This document shows, piece after piece, positions 10,545 to 22,265 of a stretch of 64,000 nt of DNA. How positions within the stretch are numbered: the stretch's first letter is position 1; each line of letters begins with the position of its first letter. The stretch covers positions 48,236,164-48,300,163 of the forward strand of contig CM075941.1 in assembly GCA_038030265.1 (NCBI GenBank), read 5' to 3'. The translations under genes and the position numbers were made by a program. The stretch comes from Corythucha ciliata (lineage: Eukaryota > Arthropoda > Insecta > Hemiptera > Tingidae). The notes beneath the pieces were generated by a model that saw nothing but the letters and a program-made list of their open reading frames with translations, searched no databases and was not told the DNA's origin.

Positions 10545-11607
10545 GGGGAAGGGTCCCTACCTTGGACACTTTTTTTTCAATCCACTGAAACCATGGCTTA
10601 GTGGCAAATTTTTTTCATTTCATTTATACATTCTGGTAGCGCCACTTGCCAACTACTTATTTCTGTGAATACAAGATTTTTGGACGACCTACTCATGCGT
10701 GAAACGTTTATTAGTGAAAAGTGTCATTCTGTCCAAGGTTCGAACCCGGTCACTTACCTTGGACATGTAGGTCCCCAACGTTGGACACCTACTGTTCAAG
10801 GTTCGTCTCCACTAGGATTAAAAGGAAAAGTATTATTTCAAACTCTAACGAGTTTAATAGGACGTTATAAATATAATATTATTATATTTCAGGGAAAAAT
10901 CACAAAGACTACAGAAATAAAATCTCGAGAACAAAACTTATTTAATTTTCACTGAAAATGAGTTGATAACATGACTTGGTATCGAAAGCTTATAAGGTTG
11001 AAAGGCCATGAACCAAGCGGTCTAGAACTCCTCCTCAGAAAAAAATTTCTGGTTGAGGCACACGTTTCTTTTTGGAAGTTGTCTGGCGCCTGGTGGTGAA
11101 CGAGCTCTTTTCGTGGCATTCTTTGCTCTTTGGCATCCAAAAGCAATCCAATCAAATATATCATGGGCCTTAAGCATGCAAAAAGTACAAGCCTTACACT
11201 GTCCAAGGTAGGAACACTTCTGACTGTCCAAGGTTGGATACTCTCACTTTTGGGATAAAAAGTAGAATGCTGGTCAATCACCTCCATCAATCATTAAAAC
11301 AATCAATGGAATAAACGGCCAAGAGCCTCTTTTATCATTATCAATAAAATGAGATGGCCGAAAATTACTTACACGTGCGGCAGGAGACATAAAAGTTTGC
11401 TGCTAAAATTTAGTTGGCACCACCAAATTTAAACGAACACTTTTATCTCCAGTAAAGCAACTACCATATTATTAATAACTAAATAAAACGTTCTGCCACA
11501 TCACCTTGCACTACTCGAATTTGTTAGGGCTCATTGAGCATTTGCTATCCAGGGAAAACCATCAAGTGTCCAAGGTATGCCCCTGTCCAAGGTAGGGACC
11601 CTTCCCC
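10545..11607. mobile_element. TA-duplicating DNA element inserted in Gypsy pol
   Basis: Ends GGGGAAGGGTCCCTACCTTGG and its complement are flanked by TA on both sides (10543-10544 and 11608-11609). Removing the element with one TA restores the Gypsy reading frame across the site (…LQPL then YCLLQKG), which fixes the boundaries. Multiple inverted and direct copies of GTCCAAGGT occur near both ends. No transposase found. A 2-bp TA duplication suggests a Tc1/mariner-type mobiliser, but the termini are not classical. Confidence 0.8.
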
Positions 11608-11609
11608 TA

Positions 11610-13013
11610 CAAAGGTTGCAAAACATCAGACAAATTTCTCACAAATCTTCCGTAGAAGTTAACAAATCCCGAGAAAACTCGAACCTCACTAACATTTTTA
11701 GGCCAAGGCATTGTACGGACTGCCTCAGTTTTCGTTTCGTCCTTTGAAATGCCCTCCCTAGTAATTTTGTGGTCCAAATACGCGATTTCTTTTTTGAAAA
11801 ATTCACACTTCTTAAAATTTAGCCGGAAACCCGCTTCACTCAGACGTTGCAGAACCATTCTTAAGTTGGAAAAATGTTCGTCTCTAGTGCGCCCAGTTAC
11901 GATTAAATCGTCTAAAAAGTTGCGAACCCCTGGAACGCCCTGTATACATTTCTCCACGACCCTTTGAAAAATTGCTAAAGCTGGCTTGGTACCAAATGGA
12001 AGTCTATTCACTTTGTAAACCCCTCGATGAGTTGACCATGCCAACAGCAACTTGCTGTCATCGTCAAGTTCTAAATGGTTATACGCTTGACGCAAATCCA
12101 GTTTAGTGAATTGTTGACCACCTTGCAAATTAAAGCACAGGTCTTCCTCGTGAGGTAACGGATACTGTACGTCTTCTAGGTACTTGTTAACAGTTAACTA
12201 GTAGTTTGCACACAACCGTATTGACTTGCCATCCGACTTTAGCACAGGCACCAGAGGTGTACCCCAGGGGCTATAATTAACTTTTTCAATCATCCCCTCG
12301 GCTTCCAAACGGTCAAGTTCATCATCTAGCAGTTTCTTAAAAGCAAACGGAATTTGACGGGGCTTCAAGAACTTAGGCTTAGCTTCGCTGCTCACTTTCA
12401 ATTGAATTTTTTCATACTTGTACAAGCCTACTCCATCTTGAAAAACGCTAGCAAACTCCCGTGACAAACTCTCCTGCAACCGCCCATTTTCCGTCTCTGT
12501 CTGTACTTCCGTTATGTTAAAGACGTCGTTATCAAATTCTTTCAACCAGTCTCTACCCAATAGAAGTTTGGAGCTTTTCGGTACGACGTATAAATGACCG
12601 TAACGCATCTTCCCTTTCCACTCGACCTGGACCGACAGCTCACCTACCGGCCTCACTATCTCTCCCGAAAAGCTCTTCAATTTAATTGTCGATGGAGACA
12701 ATGATAAGAACGAAAGTTTCTTTTTATAAACTTGGAAAGGTAAAATCGAAACCCCTGCACCTGTATCTACTTCCATTTCGAAAGGAATTTTGTTGATCAA
12801 CACGCGAGCGGTAATTGGGCTGACTGAGTTTAACCCTTCTAATGAACGCATGTCGACTAAATTTGTCTCCTCTTCATCGACACACGCTTCAGTCTCATTA
12901 ACAGAGGTTTTGGACTTGCAAACTACTGCCAAATGACCCTGTTTCTTGCATTTTCTGCATCGGTAACTCTTATAGCGATAATCAGAAAAAGAATGGTTAC
13001 CTTTGCCACGCAA
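11610..13013 (-). pseudogene. Gypsy protease and reverse transcriptase
   Basis: On the minus strand: zinc knuckle YRCRKCKKQGHLAVVC, aspartic protease motif VDTGAGVSILP, protease end LLLGRDWL, then RT (KLLDDELDRLEAEGMIE, SPWGTPLVPVLKSDG, TKLDLRQAYNHLELD, and the active-site box NFLDDLIV in place of the usual YLDD/YIDD). A TAG near 12198 interrupts RT after RLCANY. The ORF ends at LQPL where the TA element enters. The first zinc knuckle upstream has lost a cysteine (CYLRG). The RT active site itself is intact. Confidence 0.9.
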
Positions 13014-13687
13014 GTAGCAAGGCTCCCAACTTGCTTTCGATTCAATTTACCGATCGCGTTAGTGCCCTCAGTGACTTGAAAGACGCCGGCGCCTGATTCT
13101 CTCACCGTTTGCACTGGCCGGCGCTTTTCATTCGATTCTTTCTTCAAAGCCAGCTCGTAGAGTTCCAACAAACTTTTTTCCCTTGGATCCTCCTCGCACA
13201 GTCTATCTAAAATTGATGACTGGATCATGCCACAAACGAACTTTTCTTTTAACGCAAAATCTAATTGTCCTCCAAATTTGCACTCTGCCGCGCCCTTCTT
13301 TACCCGTACGAACCACTGAGCCACTGGTTCGTCTATTTCTTGATTCATTCGGTAGAATTCAATGCGCTTCCTGAAAACAGAAACGGTTAGCGAAAACTGC
13401 CGCAACATAATTGAGCATATTTCATCGAATGTTTTTTGTGATGGAAGCTCCGGATCACACAAATTACGTAAATACTCATAAGCTTCGGTCCCCATGACCG
13501 TGATTAAAACCGATATCTCCCTCTCTTCTTCTACTGCATTTACTATGAAAAATTCCTTTAACCTCTCTTCATAAATCTTCCAGTCATCTCCATTTATTGA
13601 AAACTCCGGTAAACTTCCAAGATTTAACGATCGGAAAGTAAATACTGTGGTGATGTCCGGAGAAGTCATGCTATTAGGAGATAGCAT
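12923..13687 (-). CDS. Gypsy Gag
   Basis: ATG at 13687 opens a frame of about 250 codons: a short leader, a Gag/capsid-like segment (NGDDWKIYEERLKEFF, LCDPELPSQKTFDEICSIMLRQF, EPVAQWFVRVKKGAAEC, KEKFVCGM), then a Lys/Glu-rich linker. The frame loses its relationship to Gag near 13040, and the CCHC knuckles continue in the overlapping -1 frame used by pol. The overlap (12923-13013) could suggest -1 frameshifting. Since the knuckles normally belong to Gag, an inactivating indel is at least as likely. Confidence 0.75.
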   Translation of the reverse strand: MLSPNSMTSPDITTVFTFRSLNLGSLPEFSINGDDWKIYEERLKEFFIVNAVEEEREISVLITVMGTEAYEYLRNLCDPELPSQKTFDEICSIMLRQFSLTVSVFRKRIEFYRMNQEIDEPVAQWFVRVKKGAAECKFGGQLDFALKEKFVCGMIQSSILDRLCEEDPREKSLLELYELALKKESNEKRRPVQTVRESGAGVFQVTEGTNAIGKLNRKQVGSLATCVAKVTILFLIIAIRVTDAENARNRVIWQ

Positions 13688-13779
13688 CCTTGCTGCAGCC
13701 GCTCTCTTCTTTGGCTTTATCCTCGTCGTCAAAATGTTATGTCCTAAAATAAGAACAACTTTGTACGAACGAAAACTAA

Positions 13780-14850
13780 TAGACCAAGAGCCAGCGACGT
13801 AAAAAGTGCAACCATTTGCATACTTTTCTTACTCAGCGCATAAAATCGAGAATAATCCCCCAATAGTGGGAAAAATTGTCTGCCTCCATTTGGACGTGAG
13901 ACGTGACGAAACCGGTGGCAGACGGCATCAAAGATTCACTTCTGGGGAGAAGTAACACAAATTCCGATCATACGGCAAAGACGTTCTATTCACGTGATTA
14001 CGCATTGAAAAATACGGGGAAATGCATATTACATTTAATGCTATCACGTTTTATGGAGTCGAGCCAATGGCAAAGTCGTGAAAGCTTAAAACCCTCTAAT
14101 TTGAAGTATCGGTTTTCGGTGCCAGGGTACTGTTTTCTGGGGGAAAATAGGATGAGAAATCTGAAAAAAAATATTTTAAAAAATCTATGAAGAACAGTTT
14201 TTATGCTATCGTAGAAAAGCAGTGTCACTTCAGGTAAGAACACACCCCAAAAAATGTTTTAGGCTGCAGTGTGTGTAAAATTATGGTTACTTTCACCATG
14301 AAATATGAAAATTCATAATACGCATTTTCCATGCGCCGTAAATCAGAGTACAGCCGATGGGATCTTTCAAAATGCATCGAATAAAAAAAAAGGATTCAAT
14401 ACTAGAATTTTTCGTCCCTCTTCTTCAAATAGGCCCCGTATACCCTGACACCGACAAGCAGTACTTCAAATCAAAGGGGGTTTCGACTTTTCCTTTGCCA
14501 CGCAGCCGCAGGACCCGTGAGCATGAAACGTAATATTCATTTCCCCGTATTTTTCAATGCGTAATCACGTGAATAGAACGTCTTTGCCGTATGATCGGAA
14601 TTTGTGTTACTTCTCCCCAGGGGCCCTAGTTAGAGTTGTCGGGAAATAATCCCATAAGCGGTATTATTTCCCGACAACTCTAACTAGGGCCCCAGAAGTG
14701 AATCTTTGATGCCGTCTGCCACCGGTTTCGTCACGTCGAAATGGAGGCAGACAATTTTTCCCACTATTGGGGAATTATTCTCGATTTTATGCGCTGGGTA
14801 ACAAAAGTATGCAAATGGTTGCACTTTTTACGTCGCTGGCTCTTGGTCTA
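13780..14850. mobile_element. Harbinger-type foldback element in the 5' LTR
   Basis: TAGACCAAGAGCCAGCGACG begins it and its complement ends it. Long inverted arms (about 13780-14037 and 14532-14850) surround roughly 490 bp. It splits the Gypsy 5' LTR; the uninterrupted LTR at 8716 shows that TAA (13777-13779 and 14851-14853) is the target duplication, as in PIF/Harbinger. No transposase. Confidence 0.8.
14620..14694. mobile_element. Small hairpin MITE inside the foldback element
   Basis: GGGGCCCTAGTTAGAGTTGTC... folds almost perfectly on its complement around CCCATAAGCGGT. The other arm of the host element (CACTTCTGGGGAGAAG near 13940) shows the empty site, so this 71-75 bp copy inserted after the arm formed. 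A CCAG or CCCA 4-bp duplication fits. It is an internally deleted relative of the MITE at 366-517. Confidence 0.75.
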
Positions 14851-14934
14851 TAAGAAAAACTGACTCTTTATGTTTTTATAATCATGTGATGAAAAGATCA
14901 AAATCTAGTATTCAACAGTCTGGCTGAATATACT

Positions 14935-16780
14935 CGGGAATTTGAAGTTTCAGGCTGGAATTGTAATTGTGGTAGCTCTAAATTGAAATTTCCTTGTCTT
15001 TATTTTCGCGAAATTTCAGTTTTGGGGCTAAATTGTAAATGCTCCCGAAAATGGATGTTTCTCGTCTTTATTTTCGCGAAATTGCAAGTTTTTGGTCTAT
15101 ATTCTCTCGCAAAATCGCAATTTTCTGGGCCTTTATTTTAGTGGGCGCGGACCCTGGGCCAGCCGCGGCCATGACGAATAGCCTTGTCTTGGAAACTCTA
15201 AGAGCCTTGTAATTGTTAACATTTAGAGTTGAGTATTTGTGATTGCGCAGGTTTGAGCGAAATTGAAAGTTTCGTGGTTGAATATTCAGGAAGTTGCAAG
15301 TTTACAGTCTTTAATTACGCAAAATTGCAAATTTTCCAGTGTTTATTTTCCCAAAAGAGTTTCTGGGCTAAGTATTCGTAAAATTGCTAGATTGCGGTCT
15401 TTATTTTCGTGAATCGCCAGTTTCTGGATTCTTTTTAGTGATTGTCGAACCCGGTTTAGCCTCCCAAAACCGGCGCTTAAAGTTTGATGTTAGCCGCTAG
15501 ATGGCAACATTTGGGAACCAAATATCCGTGAAATTGGTAGTTTCGGGAAATACATTGCAATTTTCTTTGCTATCTTCGTCTTTGCAATACGCGGCTCCAT
15601 CCAATTTATTAATTTAGGCCATTTTGCCTGAAACATATCATCCACGACCGACATGGAGGGCTTAAGTGGGTGATTTTCAGGTCCATTTTTACCAACCCCA
15701 GGCAAAAACGCCCCCGAAAATGGCACGTTTGTGCCTTGTGTCGTTGGGGTTTTCTTGTGGCCTTCTCTTTTTTCCACGGGCTAGTCTACGCCTGAAATTG
15801 AGAAAAAACTCTATAATTCCCAGTTTCTGTTCGTTCTTAGGTGGTTAAAATTGATAAGACCCGCTAATATTTGCTGTCCTGGGGCAATTACGCGGCTAAA
15901 AGTTTTTAAAATGCTGATATTTTTGGCTAAAATTGTGAAAAAGCGTTAATTCGTCGTACTGGTACAACTTCAAGGCCAAATGTGAGAAAAAACACTTTTG
16001 TCTTAGGGAAAATCCACGACTTAAATTAAGGAAAAGCGCTGATTCGAGGCTAAAATTAGGAAAAAGCGATTATTCAGAAGTTTGGCTTAGGGAAAATGTC
16101 AACCCGCGTGAAATTGAAGGTTTTCTTGCAGAATATTCCTAAATTTGAAAGTTTCGGGTCTATATTTTGGATGAAATTGTTAGTTTCTGGTCTTTTTTTT
16201 TCTCGGTAAATTGCATGTTTCTGGGAGTAAACGTGTAATTTCAACATTGAGAGATACATCCTCCTGAAATATCCGCAAAATTGACAGTTTCGAATCTTAA
16301 TTCAGGAGAAACTGTATTATGTTGAAACGCGATCATTCAGAAGTTTGGCTTAGGGAAAGTGTCAACCCCTTGAAGCGATATTCAATTGGAGGGAAAACAG
16401 CCAAATTGGCTTTGAAAGAGATAGAGGCATGAAAATTGAATTTTGGAAGCACGAAAGCGTATAATTAATTGGTATTTAGAAAGAGCCAAACCTTTGAAAT
16501 TCGGTTTTCTGGAAGAACCAAACCCTGGAATTTGGCCATTTGGACAAGCGAAGGATGATAAGGGGCTCACGGAGATTTCCACCCCGGGCTTCGAGAGGTG
16601 TATAGGTACGCCACTGCGATCCGGCTGTTGCCTAATTGGCCATGAAACTGTGGCGGGCTGTGGCTCAGCGCTCTTGGCTTCGTGTGGGCTTTCAACAAAT
16701 CGCGCACCGGGCGATGAGAAGCCCGCTGAATACGGGCACGAAGGGCACAGTTCGATTAGGGTGTGTCACATGATTTATGT
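14935..16780. repeat. Degenerate tandem repeats, no gene
   Basis: From 14935 to about 15480 a diverged unit near 45 bp recurs (AAATTGCAAGTTTCTGGTCT...TATTTTCGCG). From 15780 to 16110 the TTCACGGCTAAAATTGAG-type unit returns. 'CAGAAGTTTGGCTTAGGGAAA' occurs twice, at about 16075 and 16339. No domain-bearing reading frame is present. Confidence 0.55.
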
Positions 16781-16788
16781 AGTACATA

Positions 16789-17320
16789 TAGGCCAGTCAA
16801 TAAGAACATTAAAAATAGCTAAAATCGCGATTAAACGGCTAGTTCTGATTTTTTAGTATGTTGTTAGGACCAGCACCAGTAGTCTAAATCCAAGTTTTCA
16901 GCTTCGAAAGACTTGTGCTACTTTCGTGGCACTCGAAAAACCGCGAAATTTCTGCACTTTTTTCGGGGTTTTCACTCTATCTCCTAAAATATGAATTTTA
17001 AAATAAAACATACGAAATACGTTAAAAACCACACAAAATTTGCTACAATTTGACACCTAACCTAGCTCTGTAGGTCATATAGTAACCAAGATACAGCTCC
17101 TCGAATTTTGATTTATTTGTCAAAAATTGAAATTTTAAGTTTTAGTCAAATTTCGACCCGAATTTTTGCTAAAATACTCGTCCTACGGGGAAATCTGAGT
17201 CGAGAGAAGTTGTATCAAATTCAATTATGTTCCATTTAAGCACACAACGATGCCTGTAGACCAAATAGTTTCATCAAAATCCTCGAAGAAACAAAAAGTG
17301 TGGAAACTACATTTATCTAA
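16789..17320 (+). repeat. Left terminal inverted repeat of the long-TIR transposon
   Basis: Matches the complement of 22262-22782 with scattered substitutions and small indels through to 'CCTCGAAGAAACAAAAAGTG' and a few bases beyond. The similarity ends abruptly near 17320. Divergence between the two arms is small, which suggests a fairly recent insertion relative to its surroundings. Confidence 0.9.
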
Positions 17321-18964
17321 AAATGATCTGTTGAGCTCCCACCATGGTTTGATGGTCATTAAGTTACATCAAGCTCGAAATTTAGTCAGTCAATTTCGTC
17401 AGCCCCGCTAATCTATCCCACTTGGGGTAGAAATGCCAATTGCAAAAAAAGGCCAGTTGTCGTGGACTAAACTTGGGTGTGTTGGCCGCGCTAAAAATTG
17501 AAAAATGTGCTCAAAAAAAGAGTCCGCGCAACCTCCGGTGTGGACATACACGACAAGGAGAAGCGATAGTAAAAAATGAGCCAGGTATTTGTGACCGTGA
17601 GAGCGACAAATTGGGCCCCAACTTGGAGCATAAAACTATTTGAAGACTCTTAGTGCCCGCCCGCGTAACAACGGGATCGGCAGATGTTCCTCTTCTATCC
17701 CCCTCTACCGGTCCATCATCGGCGGTTTAAGGTTCTTCCGATGTAGGATTCTTATTCTCACTATCAGCGTACGTGAGCTGGGAAAAGGAACAAATTGTGG
17801 GGAATTTCAACTTGATGTGCGGCAAAAACAAAAAACTTTCGTCAATTGTAGAAAAGAGGGGAAACTTGGATCCATCACCTACCTCAAAATGCAGTTCCCT
17901 TCATCGGAGCACCTTTACCAGTTTCTAGTTTCATTGATTACAAGGATGTCTCCCCTCACCACAAGGCGTCACAGTATACAATAGATGAATCGAATATGGA
18001 ATGAAATGGCAGATTGACGTGAGGTTGGTGTACAAAATTGTTAGGAGAGGGATGACCAAGAGCGTATAAGGCGAAATCATAGTACAAGTTGATTGGATTG
18101 GATTGGACCCCCCAGACAATCACAAAAATTGTACCTTTGGGTGTGGTCCAGAGCTACTCCAAGTCCATCAGAGATCCAAGATTATGGAGGCGATGGACCG
18201 CCCCTCGCCGGAAGCGGAGGTACTACCCTAATCCCTAGCCAGGGACGTGAATCGTAATTCACGTCCCTGGCTGTCTACCCGACTTGGGAAAACCGAGTCA
18301 AGTAAGAACTGGTCTGAACCGTGATGCCGATTCGGGAACTAAAGGTTCTGCTTGTGGGGTGGATTTGACATCCTTAACCTCAACTGGTGCATACGTGGGA
18401 CATTCAAGAACTGTACGGAACTAAGTATTGGGCTTACAATTTTTGCGTATTCACTTATTTTTCTTCTCCATTCCCAATCGTTCCTTACAGTGAGTTTTAA
18501 GATCTATTATACGTATAAAAACTAAAATATATTCATACAACATGTGTATATAAAACTTACTGTAAGAACCAATGGGAAATGTAGTAAAAAATAAAAGATA
18601 AATAAGTGGAGAGACTAAAAATGTTAATCTCATACTTATGAGGGAAAAATCTACAATGATACCGCCATCCATCAATAACGTGTACACAACTGAACTGCGA
18701 AAAAGCCTCATGATGAGAGATTTTTGTTCCGTAAAGTCAAGAAACTGGACTTGAGGGATCTGGGGGTCTATACTACTATAACTTTTGGGCCGCTTTCATA
18801 GTGAAGATACGATTCCCGGATCGTGGATACTAAAAATACACTAAGGCCAACGCTCTCCTTCACAATTGATATTCAAAATGAAAGGAAATCATGTGATTTA
18901 CTGTTGATGTGAGCTGTTGTTGTTATACTGAACAGACCCCCTCTCCTAAGACTGCTTACTATTC
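17321..18964 (+). other. 5' region of the long-TIR transposon, no clear gene
   Basis: Between the left TIR and the transposase frame. Holds short open frames without recognisable domains, a GATTGGATTGGATTGG run near 18090, a perfect hairpin at 18237-18272 and AT-rich sequence. A 5' exon and promoter of the transposase are expected here. A plausible splice acceptor (TTACTATTCCAG) sits at 18956-18967. Confidence 0.4.
18237..18272. repeat. Perfect 16-bp hairpin
   Basis: AGCCAGGGACGTGAAT and its exact complement are separated by CGTA. It lies in the 5' part of the long-TIR transposon. It is not followed by a T-run and has no known role. Confidence 0.7.
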
Positions 18965-18967
18965 CAG

Positions 18968-21900
18968 ATCCAAGTTTTACGCGGGGACGGGATAGTGTCG
19001 GCTCCACCGGGTAATAGTTTCATTTGTTGCAGAACACTCGAGGAAGGCAAAGTTGTGGTTGTGAAAAAACGTGGAATTCAAACCCTACTAGTTGTGAGTG
19101 AGAAACGTGGTCTTCAGCAGAACAAAAATGCCCTTCAAGGGTTGAATGAAGTCAGTGTACACGATACTTGTTGGAAAAAATACACAGTTGAAAGTAATTT
19201 TATCGCGTCAGCTCGCCGTGGTGGTGATGAAGGTTCAGTACCATCGACACCTAGAAAATCAATAAGATCTTCTGGCTCTTCTAACCTCAATAGTATTTGC
19301 TTCCTCTGTGGAGACAAAATCACAAGCGAATTTCTCAATCTCCAAAAAAAGCTGCCAATATCACGACGAAATGTTGTCCACACAGTTGAATCACTGGGCG
19401 TCAGGACAACTATGCTTGCAGCCGCTGAGCGTAGAGGTGATGAATGGGCTCAGAAAATTATGCATCGTCATGCATTTGTGAATGATCTTGTTGCAGCTGA
19501 TGCAAGGTACCACAGTCAATGCCGCATAAAACTCTATAAAGCTCTACCGATCTCTGGATTGAAAAGAGGGTATTTTGAGCTACAAAATGTAACTGCGGTC
19601 ATGGAGAGTATCTACGAATTTATTGAAGAAAACAGAGAGGAATGCCAGTTCTCACTAAGCGACCTTATGAACCAGATTAAAAGTGATTTGAAGATTGACG
19701 TCAGAACAATGAAAAGTCGTGGCCGTAGCCATGAAACAGTTCTGAGTTTTCGCCAAGACGGGAAACAAATTCTGTATGACAACTGGTATAATAAGAGAAG
19801 AAGCAATCCTGAAGAGGAGCGACTGAGGGTGGTGAAAGCTGCCGCAGAGATTCTGCTTCAAGACATTCGTGCAATGGTTTATGACTACTGTCATACCCCA
19901 TGTAAGACTTCCTGTTATACAGGAAGTTCGGATCAAAGCATCTCATTAATCTCTGCTCTGCAATGGGATTTTCATGCAGTTACAGTGAGGCAGTACGTTT
20001 AGAAAGCTCAGCAATCGTTCGTGGAGAATCCTCACCACGTATTGAAAAAGGATTCTTTATGCAGTTCACTTTTGACAATGCCGATGTCAACGTCAACACC
20101 TTGGATGGGGAGAACACATTTCACGAAATGGGTGGTATCATGATTATTACCCCACATTCTGCAGTATTGCCCGATGACAGCATCCCTCGTTTGAAGAACT
20201 ATGTACCTGCTGAAACCATTGCTTCGTATGGTTCACCAAAAATCGAGAAATGCAACATAAGAAAGAAGGCAGGTTTGTCAGATATAGAAGTCGCTGATAT
20301 ACATGAGATGATCCAAGTAGCTGGTGAAATCCTGCCAACTCCACCAGACCTGTTGTGGCTTTATGGCAAGTGGTCCCACACTACAGAACTGCCTGGCTGG
20401 AATGGCTTCATGGAGCAGGCGACCGACCATCTCCAGTTCAATCACTCTAAGATTGTTTTCCTGCCTTTCATTCATGCTCCATCCACTGACTACGACACCG
20501 TGATGACTGCTCTGCTTGATGCCAGCCGAAGAAGTACAGCCAACTCACAAAAAAACTGCTTTGTAACTTTTGATCAGCCTCTCTACACGAAGCTAGGGAC
20601 ATTGTACAGGCCTGCCCTCATCATGAATTGAGCAGTGTAGTGGTGCGCCTTGGTGGTTTCCACCTACTTATGTCATTTATGGGGAGCATTGGCACCATAA
20701 TGGCAGGGAGTGGCCTGAAAGAATTACTGACAACCATATACGCGAAGAACAGTGTAGATAAGATTCTCAATGGCCATGCCTACTCAAGGGCTGTACGAGC
20801 CCACATGCTCACCAATTTAGCTCTGGCTAACTTAATTTTGACAGATGAGGTGGAGTTTACGGTGGAAGATCGAGTTGGAATGGATGGGATTCTCAGTGAC
20901 AGTGACAGGTCATCAATCCTTGTTGCCGAAGACAATGAAATTTATCAGATGAGTTGTGCCAAATTTAAAACTGCCTTGGAGAAAATTGAACAAGGTGGCC
21001 CCACCTCGAAGCTTTTGGTGCAATACTTTAAGATGACGGCTCTAATGAAGCAATTTATTTAAGCAGAAAGGATGGGGGACTGGGAACTCCACCTCTCCAC
21101 AATTGCAAGAATGCTGCCCTTCTTCCATGCCGCAGGCCATTTTTTTTACGCTAGAAGTGCTAGGCTCTACCTCCAAGACATGATAGCATTGGAAGAGAAA
21201 ATGGATCTACATGAATGGAGGACGTTCACAAAAGGAGCCTTTACAATTCGCCGCTCTAATAAATTTTGGACGGGTCTTTGGTCGGATTTAACCATCGAGC
21301 AAGTGCTGATGAGGTCCATGAAAATTCAAGGAGGGTTAACCCATGGTCGAGGGATATCGGCGAGTGTTCTTTCAAGATGGACTGGAGGCATGGTGTGCAT
21401 GCTGAATATTTGCGAGGAGCTGGAGAAGTTCTGGGACATTTCGTGCTTCACCTCTAAGCAGCATGTTGATATGAGGGCTGCACAGATTGCAAGAGACACG
21501 AGCGATGTGCAGAAACTGAAGCACTACCTCGATTTCCATCCTCCCTTCCCACATACAGACAAGCTCTTGTCCATTAGTAGTGGCATCGTTGGGACAGCCG
21601 ACATCAACTGCCACATGGCTCGAGAATTGGGATTGGAAGGCGTCAAACAAATCACAGGCAAAAAGTTTGGAATGATTACCTTCAAGCAAAAAGACAAAGT
21701 GAAAACATTTGCATCAATGAGCAAGTCCATTAAAGTTAGAGACAAGCGTGTGGATGTTGAGCCGCTGACGATCTTCCAACGAATGTGTATCGTCAAGCAG
21801 TCTGACAACCAAGTGAAGGAACACTTCAAGTATGAGCTCGCTCCATACCCCGTGTCAATGTTTACTGAAGAGGGTATGCGCAAAGGCACGAAATCAAAGT

Positions 21901-22265
21901 TCTACTCAGCCTTCACTCCACTCAAAGAAAACATCTCAGTGGGTGCCAGCACCTTTATTGTCATTGATGGAGGATTTCTATTGCGTAAGGTGCCCTGGCA
22001 TAGGAATGATTCAGTGAAGGCGATTTTAGAAGGTTATGTCAGCTACACCATCAGTCACTTTGGAACAAACGCAGCTGTTGTGTTCGACGGATATCCTCAG
22101 GATGGGGCCCAGAAGAATACGAAAACAGCTGAACGCGTGAGGCGCTATGGTTCTCTGCAGTGTAGCGAGGTAATGTTTGAGGAGTCGACCATAATAAAAA
22201 TGGCACAAGAGAAGTTGTTAGCCAGTGACAACTTAGGTGGGAACTCATCGGATTCATTCCAATAA
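18968..22265 (+). pseudogene. Transposase-like protein with zinc-binding units and XPG-like segment
   Basis: Four consecutive frames form one protein broken near 19990 and 20592 (frameshifts) and 21061 (TAA). N-terminus: two Cys/His units, FICCRT...VHDTCWKKY and ICFLCG...YHSQCRIKLY. Middle: FTFDNADVNVNTLDG and CFVTFDQPLY, acidic blocks that could be catalytic, then RLGGFHLLMSFMGS and HAYSRAVRAHML. After the stop: GDWELHLSTIARMLPFFHAAG, FWTGLWSDLTIEQVLMRSMK and GGLTHGRG. C-terminus: FIVIDGGFLLRKVPW, then AAVVFDGYPQD with a following run of Lys/Arg (KTAERVRR). The ID...VFDG...K...RR layout, with Asp residues 40 apart, is that of a FEN1/XPG N-terminal nuclease region. The frame stops at the TIR edge, before the downstream acidic and helix-hairpin-helix-like motifs that I recall in relatives. 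A GTG at 18995 is not a safe start; the frame is open back to an AG acceptor at 18967. Confidence 0.75.

Larger units (their letters stand above)
8716..14917 (-). mobile_element. Gypsy LTR retrotransposon (complete but broken)
   Basis: Two LTRs of the same family (8716-8824, and 13735-13779 plus 14851-14917) begin TGTTATGTCC and end TTCAACA. Identical 5-bp copies GTCTG flank the element at 8711-8715 and 14918-14922. On the minus strand the order is Gag, protease, RT, RNase H, integrase, which is the Gypsy (Metaviridae) order. Removing the TA element (10545-11607) and the TAA element (13780-14850) leaves about 4.1 kb. Stops and frameshifts in RT, RNase H and integrase make it incapable of autonomous movement. 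Confidence 0.9.

Noticed and set aside
18130..18440. Sequence that looked like a LINE 3' end in the transposon 5' region
   Set aside because: No poly-A or short-repeat tail, duplication or RT fragment to support it.
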